From positions 1 through 44,959 of the forward strand of contig NZ_QWFA01000019.1 of the NCBI RefSeq assembly GCF_003501885.1: 44,959 bases of DNA. Direction: 5' to 3'. Numbering within the stretch: position 1 is the first letter of the stretch; every line of letters begins with the position of its first letter. Source of the DNA: Streptomyces globisporus. GTDB taxonomy: Bacteria > Actinomycetota > Actinomycetes > Streptomycetales > Streptomycetaceae. Below the pieces are notes generated by a model that searched no databases, had not been told where the DNA came from, and worked only from the letters and a program-made list of their open reading frames with translations. The translations under genes were made by a program, and so were the position numbers. Below are positions 16,352-24,862 of the stretch, one piece after another.

Positions 16352-19251
16352 CGCAGGGGCCCTCCCGCCTCGGGTCCCCCGTCGGGGGTGAGGACGCCCG
16401 CGGCCCGTTCGATCTGCCGGTCGACCTTGGCGCCGAGGGCCCGCACGATGTCCAGGACGACGCCGAGGACCAGCAGGTAGACGCCGAAGTCGAAGAGGAC
16501 CGAGGTGCTCAGGTGGTACTTGCCGAAGACCGGCAGGTGTCCGTAGTACGTGAAGGCGTGCAGGACGGTTCCCTCGCCGAGTCCGAGGAGGCCCACCCCG
16601 GTGGAGATGAACAGTCCGAGTCCGGTGAAGAGACCGGGCTGCAGGGGGGCGGCCTCGGCGAGTTCGAAGCGGCCGCCCGCCAGGTAGCGGGTGATCAGGG
16701 CGACCCCGGCGACGAGCCCGGCGACGAATCCGCCGCCGGGCAGGGACTCGGCGCAGAACAGCAGGTAGACCGAGAGCACCAGAATCGGGTGGAACAGCAG
16801 CCGGGCCACCACTTCGAAGACGATCGAGCGGTGCTCGGGGGCGAGGGTGGCCCCGGCGGCCAGCCAGCTGCGTTCGGGGGCGGCGTCGTCGCCCTGCGGC
16901 AGCCGGGAGGAGTGGTGGGCGGAGAGGGACCAGGCGGTGCGGCCCTGCAACTCCTCCTGGGCCATGGAGCCCTCGCTGCGGCGATGCAGGTAGATGAGGC
17001 TGGTGACGCCGATCGCGGCGGCGGCGAGCACGGCGGACTCCCCCATCGTGTCCCAGGCGCGCAGGTCGACGAGGATGGTCGCCACGACGTCCTTGAGCCC
17101 GTGGTCGGCGACTTCCTGGACCATGGCGGTGCCGGCCGGTTCGGCGGTGCGCGCGGCGGCGGCGACCCACATCCCGACGCCGACCGTCGCGGCCGCCGCG
17201 AGTGCCACGGGGATGCGGGTGGCCCGCCGCCAGGTGCTCACGGTCTCCTGGAAGTGGACGGGCATCCGGCGCAGCACCAGCACGAAGACGATCATCGCGA
17301 CGGTCTCCATGCAGAACTGGGTGAGCGCCAGGTCGGGCGCCCCCTGGACGACGAAGAGCAGCGCGGTGCCGTAGCCGGTGAGGCCTGCCAGGACGACGCC
17401 CTTCATACGCCGCCGGACCGTCAGGCAGAGCAGGGCGGCGGCGCAGGTCAGGGCGGCGACGGCGCCCTGGAGCGGGTTGTCCCAGAGCCGGGGGCGTACG
17501 GCTCCGTCCCAGGGGGTGTCGACCACGAGGACGGCGAGCTGTCCGCCGAGCATGACCAGCAGCGTGGTGGCGAGGTAGACGGAGAGGGAACCGCGCTGGA
17601 TGAAGCCGGTGACCTGGAGGGCGAGACGTTCCTGCCCGAGCAGGAGATGGCCGAAGACGCTGTCGGCGGTGGGCCAGGCGATCCGCCGGGAGAGCCGGGT
17701 GACCTGGGTGCGGCCGAGGAAGAGCACGGCGCCCGCCGCCCAGGCGACGGCCGACAGGAGCAGCGCGAGGCCGAATCCGTGCCAGAGGGCGAGGTGGTAC
17801 GGGTCCGGCTCGGCCGGGAACAGGTCGGCGTACGCGTTCGGCAGCCGGTCGGTCCAGCTGACGGCCGGGCCGAGGACCAGGCCGAGCGCGGCGAGCAGCG
17901 CGGGCGGGGCGAGGAAGGCCGGGCCCACCCGGTGGACGGGGGTGTCGGGGACGCCGGGCTTGCGGAGGAACGCGCCCCAGAAGAACCGCAGGGTGTACGC
18001 GGTCGTCAGCGCGGAGCCCGCGACGACGGCGACCAGCGCCCATCGGTCTGCGGTGGGTCCGTGGAGCAGCGCCGCGAAGGCGGCTTCCTTCGCGGCGAAG
18101 CCGAGCAGGGGCGGCAGGGCGGCCATGGAGGCGGCGGACAGCGCCGCGACCCCGGCGACATACGGCAGCGAACGCCCGACCCCGGAGAGTTTCCGCAGGT
18201 CACGGGTGCCGGCCGCATGGTCGACGATGCCGGTGACGAGGAACAGCGGGGCTTTGAAGAGGGCGTGGGCGAGGATCATGGCGAAGGCGGCCAGCGCGGC
18301 GTCGTGGTTGCCGGTCCCGGCGAGCAGGGTGAGGAAGCCGAGCTGGCTGACGGTCCCGTAGGCGAGGACGAGCTTGAGGTCGTTCAGGCGCAGCGCCCGC
18401 CAGCCGCCGAGCAGCATGGTCGCGCCGCCGAGGACGAGGACGACAGGTTTCCAGACGGGGACGTCCGCGAAGGCGGGGGCGAGCCGGGCGACCAGGTAGA
18501 CGCCGGCCTTGACCATCGCTGCGGCGTGCAGATAGGCGCTGACGGGGGTCGGCGCGGCCATGGCGTTCGGCAGCCACATGGAGAACGGCCAGATCGCGGA
18601 CTTCGACAGGGCCCCGCACAGCACGAGGACGACGGCGACGGACACGGCGAGGGTCGTCTCGGGCGGATCGGCGACGATCGCGGAGATCCGGTAGGTGCCC
18701 GCGGCCTGACCGAGGATCAGGAAGCCGACGAGCATGGCGAGGCCGCCGAACGTGGTGACGACGAGCGCCTGGAGGGCGGAGCGGCGGCTGTGCCGGTGTT
18801 CGCTGCCGTGGCCGATGAGCAGGTAGGAGAAGACCGTGGTCAGCTCCCAGAACACATAGAGCGTGATCAGGTCGTCGGCGAGGACGAGGGCGAGCATCGC
18901 CCCCGCGAAGGCGAGGAGGTTCCCCGCGAACCGGCCCAGTTGCGGGGTGTCGTCGGTGAAGTAGGAGGCGCAGTAGAGCAGGACGAGCGCCCCGACCCCG
19001 GCGGCGAGCAGCACCATCAGCTCCGCCAGCGCGTCCAGCCGCAGATCGAGGGTGACCCCGTAGTCCGGGATCCACTCCCAGGTCCAGGTGTCCGCGCCGC
19101 CGGACGCGGCGGTGTTCCAGCGGGTGAAGGCCCAGACGGTGGCGGCCACCGGAGGCAGCGCCAGCACGACGAAGGCCCGCCGGCCGAGCCGGTGCACCAG
19201 CGGGCCCGCGCAGGCCGCCAGCGCGAAGTGGGCGACGATGAGCGCGATCAC
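16348..19251 (-). CDS. mrpA: Na+/H+ (cation/proton) antiporter fused subunit A/B
   Basis: A 967-residue first gene of the mrp operon. Residues 1 to about 600 are the NuoL-like MrpA core with about 16 helices and motifs such as KSAIWPFSMWLPNAMAAPTPVSAYLHAAAMVKAG. A middle region (about 620-720) matches the DUF4040/MbhD-like part (GAPDLALTQFCMETVAMIVFVLVLRRMP). The last about 150 residues are an MrpB/MnhB domain (LFCAESLPGGGFVAGLVAGVA), so no separate mrpB is needed. This A-B fusion is known in actinobacteria. The start is GTG at 19251. An AT-rich palindrome lies about 55 bases upstream. Confidence 0.94.
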   Translation of the reverse strand: MIALIVAHFALAACAGPLVHRLGRRAFVVLALPPVAATVWAFTRWNTAASGGADTWTWEWIPDYGVTLDLRLDALAELMVLLAAGVGALVLLYCASYFTDDTPQLGRFAGNLLAFAGAMLALVLADDLITLYVFWELTTVFSYLLIGHGSEHRHSRRSALQALVVTTFGGLAMLVGFLILGQAAGTYRISAIVADPPETTLAVSVAVVLVLCGALSKSAIWPFSMWLPNAMAAPTPVSAYLHAAAMVKAGVYLVARLAPAFADVPVWKPVVLVLGGATMLLGGWRALRLNDLKLVLAYGTVSQLGFLTLLAGTGNHDAALAAFAMILAHALFKAPLFLVTGIVDHAAGTRDLRKLSGVGRSLPYVAGVAALSAASMAALPPLLGFAAKEAAFAALLHGPTADRWALVAVVAGSALTTAYTLRFFWGAFLRKPGVPDTPVHRVGPAFLAPPALLAALGLVLGPAVSWTDRLPNAYADLFPAEPDPYHLALWHGFGLALLLSAVAWAAGAVLFLGRTQVTRLSRRIAWPTADSVFGHLLLGQERLALQVTGFIQRGSLSVYLATTLLVMLGGQLAVLVVDTPWDGAVRPRLWDNPLQGAVAALTCAAALLCLTVRRRMKGVVLAGLTGYGTALLFVVQGAPDLALTQFCMETVAMIVFVLVLRRMPVHFQETVSTWRRATRIPVALAAAATVGVGMWVAAAARTAEPAGTAMVQEVADHGLKDVVATILVDLRAWDTMGESAVLAAAAIGVTSLIYLHRRSEGSMAQEELQGRTAWSLSAHHSSRLPQGDDAAPERSWLAAGATLAPEHRSIVFEVVARLLFHPILVLSVYLLFCAESLPGGGFVAGLVAGVALITRYLAGGRFELAEAAPLQPGLFTGLGLFISTGVGLLGLGEGTVLHAFTYYGHLPVFGKYHLSTSVLFDFGVYLLVLGVVLDIVRALGAKVDRQIERAAGVLTPDGGPEAGGPLR

Positions 19252-19305
19252 AGCGGGGTGTCCGGGTCGGGTGGCGGGGCGTCCGGAATAAAGGGCACTA
19301 AATAC

Positions 19306-19315
19306 AGATATATCT
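19306..19315. promoter_or_regulatory. AT-rich palindrome upstream of the mrp operon
   Basis: AGATATATCT is a perfect 10-base palindrome inside the most AT-rich stretch of this part of the window (about 19286-19317), 55-64 bases before the mrpA start. It may be an operator and overlap the promoter of the operon. No recognised regulator consensus is claimed. Confidence 0.4.
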
Positions 19316-19391
19316 CTCGGGGCGATTCACCCGTCCGGCGCGCCGCGCGCGGCCCGGCCCGCTGCGTTCCGCCCCTCGGGGCCCGGCTGTC

Positions 19392-19823
19392 TCAGCCGTG
19401 TCCGGCGCAGGGTCCGCTGTGGTCGCAGTAGGGCGTGTCGGCGGTGGCGCCGCAGCCGCAGAGCATCGCCCTGGTCTCGTGGCGGGGCCCGTACGGGGTG
19501 GCGACCTCCAGGTCCCCGCGCAGGTGCAGCACGCCGTCGGCGTGGAGCGACACATGGGTGGGGACGTCGGGGACCTCGTCGGGCATGCCGTCGGTGCGGT
19601 GGTACTGGAGGGCGCCGCTCGGGCAGCGGTGGATGACCTCGGCGACCTCGTCGGCGGAGGCGTTGTCGGGCTGGACCCACGGCCGGCGGCCGACGTCGAA
19701 GACGGTGGGGAGCCCGCGCACGCACTCGGCGGCGTGCAGGCAGCGGTGCGCGTCGAAGCCGACGACGATGCCCTCGCCGTCGTAGGACTTGGCGGCGGGG
19801 CGCGGGGGCGGCCGGCTGGTCAC
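19392..19823 (-). CDS. Fer4_19 / variant CDGSH-type iron-sulfur protein
   Basis: A 143-residue two-domain small protein. Residues about 14-75 resemble the divergent mono-cluster ferredoxin domain Fer4_19 (HRCLHAAECVRGLPTVF, HRCPSGALQYHR). Residues about 90-143 resemble a CDGSH domain (GVLHLRGDLEV, CGCGATADTPYCDHSG). The CDGSH ligand set is normally C-x-C, then C-D-G-S-H. Here C122, C124 and C133 are kept, but the sequence after C133 is D-H-S-G, so His sits at position 135 instead of the canonical 137. Cluster binding is therefore likely but not certain. The GTG start at 19823 follows GGGAGAG at 6 bases. It is monocistronic. Confidence 0.85.
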   Translation of the reverse strand: MTSRPPPRPAAKSYDGEGIVVGFDAHRCLHAAECVRGLPTVFDVGRRPWVQPDNASADEVAEVIHRCPSGALQYHRTDGMPDEVPDVPTHVSLHADGVLHLRGDLEVATPYGPRHETRAMLCGCGATADTPYCDHSGPCAGHG

Positions 19824-19908
19824 CGCTGACTCTCCCGGGTCGGTTCGGCATCCTGACCCCTTCAGCCTCGCCCCGGCGCCCCGGCGCCGCTACTCGGGGG
19901 CCGGGGTC

Positions 19909-20310
19909 TCACGGGAGGACCGCGACCCCGTCGATCTCGACCATCGCCTGTTCGTCCCAGAGCCGGGCGACCCCGATGACGGCCATCGCCGGGTAGTCGC
20001 GTCCCGCGAGCCTGCGCCAGATCCGGCCCAGCTCGGCGGAGTGGGAGCGGTAGTCGTCGACGTCGGTGGCGTAGACGGTGACCCGGGCGAGGTCGGCGGG
20101 GGCGCCGCCGGCCGCGTGGAGGGCGGTGAGCAGATTGCCGAGCGCGAGCGCGAACTGCTCGGGCAGGGTGGCCCCGACGACCTTCCCCTCCGGGTCGAGC
20201 GCGGTCTGCCCGGCGAGGAAGACCAGGTGCCCGCCGGTGGCGACGACCGCGTGGCTGAAGCCGGTGGGCGGGGAGAGTTCGGCCGGGTTGATCCGGTGCG
20301 ACGGACTCAT
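19909..20310 (-). CDS. RidA/YjgF-family deaminase-like protein
   Basis: A 133-residue member of the RidA (YjgF/YER057c/UK114) family. It shows GFSHAVVATGGHLVFLAGQTALDP near the N-terminus, VTVYATDVDDY in the middle and the C-terminal ARLWDEQAMVEIDGVAVL in place of the usual VA-L-x-A-x-VEIE. RidA trimers hydrolyse reactive enamine/imine intermediates at subunit interfaces; the canonical active-site Arg (as in GAP-R-T) is not obvious, because here LARLWDEQAMVEID provides the only nearby Arg. The ATG overlaps the stop of the acyl-CoA dehydrogenase gene (ATGA), so it is co-translated with it. In the surrounding aryl-CoA cluster it could deaminate an amino-ring intermediate. Confidence 0.88.
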   Translation of the reverse strand: MSPSHRINPAELSPPTGFSHAVVATGGHLVFLAGQTALDPEGKVVGATLPEQFALALGNLLTALHAAGGAPADLARVTVYATDVDDYRSHSAELGRIWRRLAGRDYPAMAVIGVARLWDEQAMVEIDGVAVLP

Positions 20311-21470
20311 GCGGGCGGCTCCTCGGTCGGGGGCTCGTGCGGGTCGGGGAGCTGGGCGGCGTTCGCGTACAGCTCCTTGGCGATGATGGTGCGCTGCACC
20401 TCGCTCGCGCCCTCGTAGATGCGCGGCGCGCGGACCTCGCGGTAGAGGTGTTCGAGCAGATGGCCCCGGCGCAGGGCGCGGGCGCCGTGCAGCTGGACGG
20501 CGGCGTCGACGACGTACTGCGCGGTCTCGGTGGCGTACAGCTTGGCCATCGCCGCGCGGCGCGGTACCCCGCTCTCCCCCGCGTCGTACGCCGCTGCCGC
20601 CGCGTACACCAGCAGGCGGGCGGCCTCGGTGCGGGTGGCCATCTCGGCGACCTGGTGCGAGACGGCCTGGAGGTCGCTCAGTGGGCCGCCGAACGCGGTC
20701 CGGTGGGCGGTGTGGTCGAGCGTCGCGTCGAGGGCGGCGCGAGCCATCCCGACGGCGAAGGCCCCGACGCTGGGGCGGAAGAGGTTGAGGGTGTTCATGG
20801 CGACCCGGAAGCCCCGGTCGGGTTCGCCGAGGACGTCGTCGGCGGTGACCGGTACGCCGTCGAACTCCAGGGTGCCGATGGGGTGCGGGGAGAGCATGTC
20901 GAGGGCGGAGCCGGTGAGCCCGGGCCGGTCGGCGGGGACCAGGAACGCGGTGATGCCCCGGGATCCCGCGCCGGGGGTGGTGCGGGCGAAGACCACGGCG
21001 AAGTCGGCTTCGGGGGCGTTGGAGATCCAGCACTTCTCGCCGTTCAGCGCCCAGCCCGCAGGGGTGTGCTCGGCGGTCAGGCTCAGGGCCGCCGCGTCGG
21101 AGCCCGCCCCCGGCTCGCTCAGCGCGAACGCGGCGACGGCCTGCCCGGCCCGGACCTCGGGGAGCCATCGTTCGCGGTGGGCGGGGGTGCCCGCCTGGAC
21201 GATCGGGGTGGTGCCGAGGCCCTGGAGGGCGAGCGCGGTCTCGGCCTCGGTGCAGCCCCGGGCCAGCGACTCCCGCAGCAGGCACAGGTCCAGCGCGCCG
21301 GACCCCAGCATCCGGCCGAGGAGGCCCAGCTCGCCGAGTGCGGCCAGGAGGGGGCGGTTGACCCGCCCGGGCTCCCCCTTCTCCGCCAGCGGGCGCAGTT
21401 CCTGTACGGCGAGCGTACGGAGCTCCTCGCACCAGGCGGTTTGTTCCGGTTCGAGGGAGAATGCCGTCAT
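20307..21470 (-). CDS. acyl-CoA dehydrogenase
   Basis: A 387-residue FAD-dependent acyl-CoA dehydrogenase of normal length. It has the N-terminal helical domain, the beta domain with AFALSEPGAGSDAAAL and GWALNGEKCWISNA, and the C-terminal helical domain ending in REVRAPRIYEGASEVQRTII, where E353 of YEG matches the catalytic-base position of many family members. It would oxidise a (ring) acyl-CoA to the alpha,beta-unsaturated product. The ATG at 21470 is chosen because homology begins directly after it; upstream in-frame sequence is a repeat tract. It is divergent from the CoA ligase and coupled to ridA. Confidence 0.92.
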   Translation of the reverse strand: MTAFSLEPEQTAWCEELRTLAVQELRPLAEKGEPGRVNRPLLAALGELGLLGRMLGSGALDLCLLRESLARGCTEAETALALQGLGTTPIVQAGTPAHRERWLPEVRAGQAVAAFALSEPGAGSDAAALSLTAEHTPAGWALNGEKCWISNAPEADFAVVFARTTPGAGSRGITAFLVPADRPGLTGSALDMLSPHPIGTLEFDGVPVTADDVLGEPDRGFRVAMNTLNLFRPSVGAFAVGMARAALDATLDHTAHRTAFGGPLSDLQAVSHQVAEMATRTEAARLLVYAAAAAYDAGESGVPRRAAMAKLYATETAQYVVDAAVQLHGARALRRGHLLEHLYREVRAPRIYEGASEVQRTIIAKELYANAAQLPDPHEPPTEEPPA

Positions 21471-21485
21471 GGCGGCGCCTCTCTT

Positions 21486-21543
21486 GTCGCGTCGTGTCGC
21501 GTGCCCCGTCGCGTCGGGTGGCATCTCGTCGCATCGCATCGCA
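21486..21543. repeat. short direct repeats in the acyl-CoA dehydrogenase leader
   Basis: GTCGCGT occurs at 21486, 21496 and 21508, followed by TCGCA in three tandem copies at 21529-21543. The tract lies 16-73 bases upstream of the dehydrogenase start and open frames run through it, but it looks like repeat DNA and not conserved protein. It may bind a regulator or simply be slippage-derived. Confidence 0.5.
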
Positions 21544-21565
21544 CGCCATGGCTTATCGCGGACCG

Positions 21566-21593
21566 TTGACTACCGTCACCCAAACGATACGCT
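21566..21593 (+). promoter_or_regulatory. promoter of the CoA-ligase/paaX operon with overlapping operator
   Basis: TTGACT (21566-21571) and TACGCT (21588-21593) are spaced by 16 bases and lie 28 bases before the ATG at 21621. The motif TGACTACCGTCAC (21567-21579) overlaps the -35 and has inverted ends TGAC/GTCA. The same motif with one change recurs at 28398-28410 in the enoyl-CoA hydratase promoter region. A repressor bound here would block RNA polymerase. PaaX encoded by the second gene is the natural candidate. Confidence 0.5.
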
Positions 21594-21620
21594 CCAGAGG
21601 CGACAAGGGGGCGATCCTTC

Positions 21621-23321
21621 ATGGAGCCGAATTCCTCGCCGAACACGCCCACAGCCGCCGCCGACGCGTCCGTACGCGTCCCCGGCGCGCCTCACGAGCC
21701 GACCGGGCGCGCCACCGGCGCCCATACCGACACCTTCGCGCGCGACCATCTCCCACCGCCGGAGCAGTGGCCGGAACTCCTCCTGGACGATCCGGCGCCG
21801 CGCTACCCCGACCGGCTGAACTGCGGGCACGAGCTGCTGGACCGCACGGTCGAGGAGCTCGGCGCCGACCGTCCCGCGCTGCGCTCCGGCGACGGGAGCG
21901 TCTGGAGCTACGGCGAGCTGCGGGAGACCGTGGACCGCATCGCGCACGTGCTGACGGAGGTCCTGGGCGTGGTGCCGGGCAACCGGGTGCTGCTGCGCGG
22001 GCCCACCACGCCCTGGCTGGCCGCCTGCTGGCTCGCCGTCATGAAGGCGGGCGCGATCGCCGTCACCGTACTGGCGCAGGCGCGCGCCACGGAGCTGGCC
22101 ACCATCTGCTCGCTGGCGCGCATCGGCCACGCGCTGTGCGACGCCCGGTCCGCGGAGGATCTGGCGAAGGCGGACGTGGACGGGCTGCGGATCACCCTGT
22201 TCGGCGGGGACGGACCCGACGACCTCACCCGGCTGGCGGAGGGCAGGAGCGGTCCGTACCGGGCGGTGGACACGGCCGCCGACGAGGTCGCGCTCATCGC
22301 GTTCACCTCGGGGACCACCGGGCGCCCCAAGGGCTGTATGCATCTGCACCGGGACCTCCTGGCCATCGCCGACACCTTCTCCCGCCATGTGCTGCGCCCC
22401 TCGGCCGACGACGTGTTCGCGGGCAGTCCGCCGCTGGGCTTCACGTTCGGCCTGGGCGGGCTGCTGGTCTTCCCGCTGCGGGCCGGGGCCTCGACGCTGC
22501 TGCTGGAACAGGCCGGTCCGCAGCATCTGCTGCCCGCGCTGGTCCGCCACCGGGTATCGGTGCTGTTCACGGCGCCGACGGCCTACCGCACGATGCTCGG
22601 CCAGCTGAACGGTCATGACCTGTCGGCGCTGCGGCGCTGCGTGTCGGCCGGGGAGAACCTGCCGGAGGCGACCTGGCGGGCCTGGTACGAGGCCACGGGG
22701 CTGCGCATCATCAACGGCATCGGGGCCACCGAACTGCTGCACATCTTCATCTCGGCCGCCGACGACGCGATCCGGCCGGGGATGACGGGGGTGCCCGTGC
22801 CGGGCTGGCGGGCCCGGGTGGTGGACGAGCACGGCGAGGAGCTGCCGGACGGCGAGCCGGGGCTGCTCGCCGTACGCGGCCCGGTCGGCTGCCGCTATCT
22901 CGCCGACCCCCGCCAGACGGAGTACGTCCGGCACGGCTGGAATCTCACCGGCGACACCTTCGTCCGCGAACCCGACGGCTACTTCCGTTACGTGGCCCGC
23001 GCCGACGACATGATCATCTCCTCCGGGTACAACATCGCGGGCCCCGAGGTGGAGGACGCACTGCTGCGCCACCCGGAGGTCGCGGAGGCGGCCGTGGTGG
23101 GCCGGGCGGACGAGCTGCGCGGCGAGATCGTGGTGGCGCACGTGGTGCTGACCGAGGGGTCGGAGCAGACGGCGGACTCGCTGCGCGCCCATATGAAGGC
23201 CAACCTCGCCCCGCACAAGTGCCCGCGCGTCTTCGTGTTCGAGGAGTCCCTGCCGCGCACCGCGACCGGCAAGCTCCAGCGGTTCCTGCTCCGGGAAGAC
23301 CTCCGGAAGGACAGAGCCTAG
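21621..23321 (+). CDS. benzoate-CoA ligase family protein (probable 2-aminobenzoate-CoA ligase)
   Basis: A 566-residue ATP-dependent aryl-CoA ligase of the ANL superfamily. The phosphate loop TSGTTGRPKG starts at residue 229. The ADD(M)I-SGYNIAGPEVED hinge region follows at about 455-475, and PRTATGKLQR with the adenylation Lys (about K551) ends the C-terminal lid. The overall pattern, with RDHLPPPEQWPEL near the N-terminus, fits the benzoate/2-aminobenzoate-CoA ligase group, which makes aryl-CoA, AMP and pyrophosphate from the free acid. The paaX-family gene follows after 9 bases. The substrate assignment to anthranilate rests on the fused monooxygenase elsewhere in the cluster; benzoate or salicylate-type acids remain possible. 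Confidence 0.88.
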   Translation: MEPNSSPNTPTAAADASVRVPGAPHEPTGRATGAHTDTFARDHLPPPEQWPELLLDDPAPRYPDRLNCGHELLDRTVEELGADRPALRSGDGSVWSYGELRETVDRIAHVLTEVLGVVPGNRVLLRGPTTPWLAACWLAVMKAGAIAVTVLAQARATELATICSLARIGHALCDARSAEDLAKADVDGLRITLFGGDGPDDLTRLAEGRSGPYRAVDTAADEVALIAFTSGTTGRPKGCMHLHRDLLAIADTFSRHVLRPSADDVFAGSPPLGFTFGLGGLLVFPLRAGASTLLLEQAGPQHLLPALVRHRVSVLFTAPTAYRTMLGQLNGHDLSALRRCVSAGENLPEATWRAWYEATGLRIINGIGATELLHIFISAADDAIRPGMTGVPVPGWRARVVDEHGEELPDGEPGLLAVRGPVGCRYLADPRQTEYVRHGWNLTGDTFVREPDGYFRYVARADDMIISSGYNIAGPEVEDALLRHPEVAEAAVVGRADELRGEIVVAHVVLTEGSEQTADSLRAHMKANLAPHKCPRVFVFEESLPRTATGKLQRFLLREDLRKDRA

Positions 23322-23330
23322 AGTGATCAC

Positions 23331-24149
23331 GTGGCCGAGTTGCGCACCCCCCGCTCCCTGATCATCACGCTCTACGGCGCTTACGGCCGTCCGGCGGACG
23401 GTGCGCCGTTCGCCGTGTCCGAGCTGATCCGCCTGCTGCACGCCGTGGGCGTCGACGCCCCCTCGGTACGCTCGTGCGTCTCGCGGCTGAAACGGCGCGG
23501 TCTGCTGGTGGCCGCCCGGGCCGGGGACGGCTCCGCGGGGTACGCGCTGTCGCCGGACGCCCGGCAGCTGCTGGACGACGGGGACCGGCGGATCTACCGG
23601 CACCCCGCGCCGAGCCTCGCCGACGGCTGGGTGCTCGCGGTGTTCTCCGTGCCGGAGGCGGAGCGCAGCAAGCGCCATGTGCTGCGCTCCCGGCTGGCCC
23701 GGCTGGGCTTCGGCACGGCCGCGCCCGGGGTGTGGATCGCGCCGGGCGGGCTGTACGAAGAGACCCGGCACACCCTGGAACGGCTCGAACTCGACCCGTA
23801 CGTCGACCTGTTCCGGGGTGAGCACCTCGGCTTCGCCGCCACCCGCGAGGCGGTCGCCCGCTGGTGGGACCTGGACACGGTGGCGCGCCTGCACCACGAC
23901 TTCCTGGAGCTGCACGAGCCGGTGCTGCGGGACTGGGAGGCGTCCGGGGCCGACGGCGTACCCCGCCCGCAGACCGCCTACCGGGACTACCTGCTGGCGC
24001 TGGACTCCTGGCGGCAACTCCCGTACGCGGACCCGGGCCTGCCGGCGGAGCTGCTGCCCGCGGACTGGCCGGGCGGCCGGTCCGCGGAGGTGTTCGGCCG
24101 GTTGCACGAGCGGCTGCGGGACGCCGGGGAGCGGTTCGTACGGGAGTGA
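23331..24149 (+). CDS. PaaX-family transcriptional regulator
   Basis: A 272-residue regulator with the PaaX layout. An N-terminal winged helix is seen at about residues 5-75 (RSLIITLYGAYGR, PSVRSCVSRLKRRGLLVAAR), then a central domain with DGWVLAVFSVPEAERSKRHVLRSRLARLGFG and APGVWIAPG, and a C-terminal PaaX-C domain (RDYLLALDSWRQLPYADPGLPAELLPADWPG). Family members repress aryl-CoA pathways and are released by the aryl-CoA thioester. The GTG start is 9 bases after the ligase stop, so the regulator is probably autoregulated through the ligase promoter. It likely controls the whole cluster. Confidence 0.9.
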   Translation: MAELRTPRSLIITLYGAYGRPADGAPFAVSELIRLLHAVGVDAPSVRSCVSRLKRRGLLVAARAGDGSAGYALSPDARQLLDDGDRRIYRHPAPSLADGWVLAVFSVPEAERSKRHVLRSRLARLGFGTAAPGVWIAPGGLYEETRHTLERLELDPYVDLFRGEHLGFAATREAVARWWDLDTVARLHHDFLELHEPVLRDWEASGADGVPRPQTAYRDYLLALDSWRQLPYADPGLPAELLPADWPGGRSAEVFGRLHERLRDAGERFVRE

Positions 24150-24192
24150 GGGCGAGGCAGCCTGCGCAAGGAACGGACGAGCGCGTCGGCTG

Positions 24193-24771
24193 TCAGACGC
24201 GGCCCAGCTCGGCAGCGCCGAAGGAGACGTCGAACCGGTCGCACCAAATGCTGACGCTGGTGAAGTCCGCCGGGTCGAGGCCGGCGGGCAGCCGGTAGTT
24301 GTGGGATCCCTTGTTTCCCTTCAGCTTGCCGAGGCTTTCATGGAGCCCGTCGTCGAAGACGAACCACCCGGCCCGGCCCTCCTTCACGGGTGCATCGGTC
24401 AGCCAGACCCTGAGATCCGGGCCGTTGCTGGTGTCGAGATCCTCCAGCCTCACGATGTGCGAACCGTCGGCGAGCCGCAGCAGCTTCACCGTGCCGGACG
24501 TGGCGTGCTCGTGGCTGATCAGATCACCGGAGGCCACGGTCACCGGCGCGGTCCGCTCGGGGCCGGGAGCCTTCTCCGGCGTCGCCGACCGGCCTGCGGA
24601 GGTGTCAGCGGACTCCGCGGCCGTCACCTCGGGCAGGGCTTCCTGAACGGTGTCGTCCTGCCAGAGCGTCCACGGCTTGAACCAGTAGAGCCCCACGCCC
24701 ACCAGCACCACGGCCACCGCCAGGGCTCCCGCCACCACCGGCCGCGTCAGAGTTCCGCGCACCCGTCCCAT
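24193..24771 (-). CDS. membrane-anchored DM13-domain protein
   Basis: A 192-residue protein with one N-terminal transmembrane segment (about residues 11-30, PVVAGALAVAVVLVGVGLYW), a Pro/Ala/Glu-rich linker and a DM13 domain from about residue 78. Diagnostic DM13 strands are HATSGTVKLLRLADGSHIVRLE, LRVWLTDA and the terminal VSIWCDRFDVSFGAAEL, with the single conserved Cys. DM13 has been proposed to take part in redox reactions through that Cys. The ATG at 24771 is preceded by GGAGGAACCGAA, which decides the start against a longer frame. It lies between the two arms of the aryl-CoA cluster without obvious functional link. Confidence 0.85.
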   Translation of the reverse strand: MGRVRGTLTRPVVAGALAVAVVLVGVGLYWFKPWTLWQDDTVQEALPEVTAAESADTSAGRSATPEKAPGPERTAPVTVASGDLISHEHATSGTVKLLRLADGSHIVRLEDLDTSNGPDLRVWLTDAPVKEGRAGWFVFDDGLHESLGKLKGNKGSHNYRLPAGLDPADFTSVSIWCDRFDVSFGAAELGRV

Positions 24772-24862
24772 TTCGGTTCCTCCGCTACGTCGGCCGACCT
24801 GATACACCGGCTCCGGACCACCATCCAATCCGACCGACCCCACCCGCGGCGATCTCTCCCGG

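Noticed and set aside
16513..19431. Very long open frame on the plus strand opposite mrpA
   Set aside because: Its product is low-complexity (Gly, Asp, Glu, Arg) and it lies wholly antisense to a clearly recognised antiporter gene; GC-rich DNA leaves such frames open.
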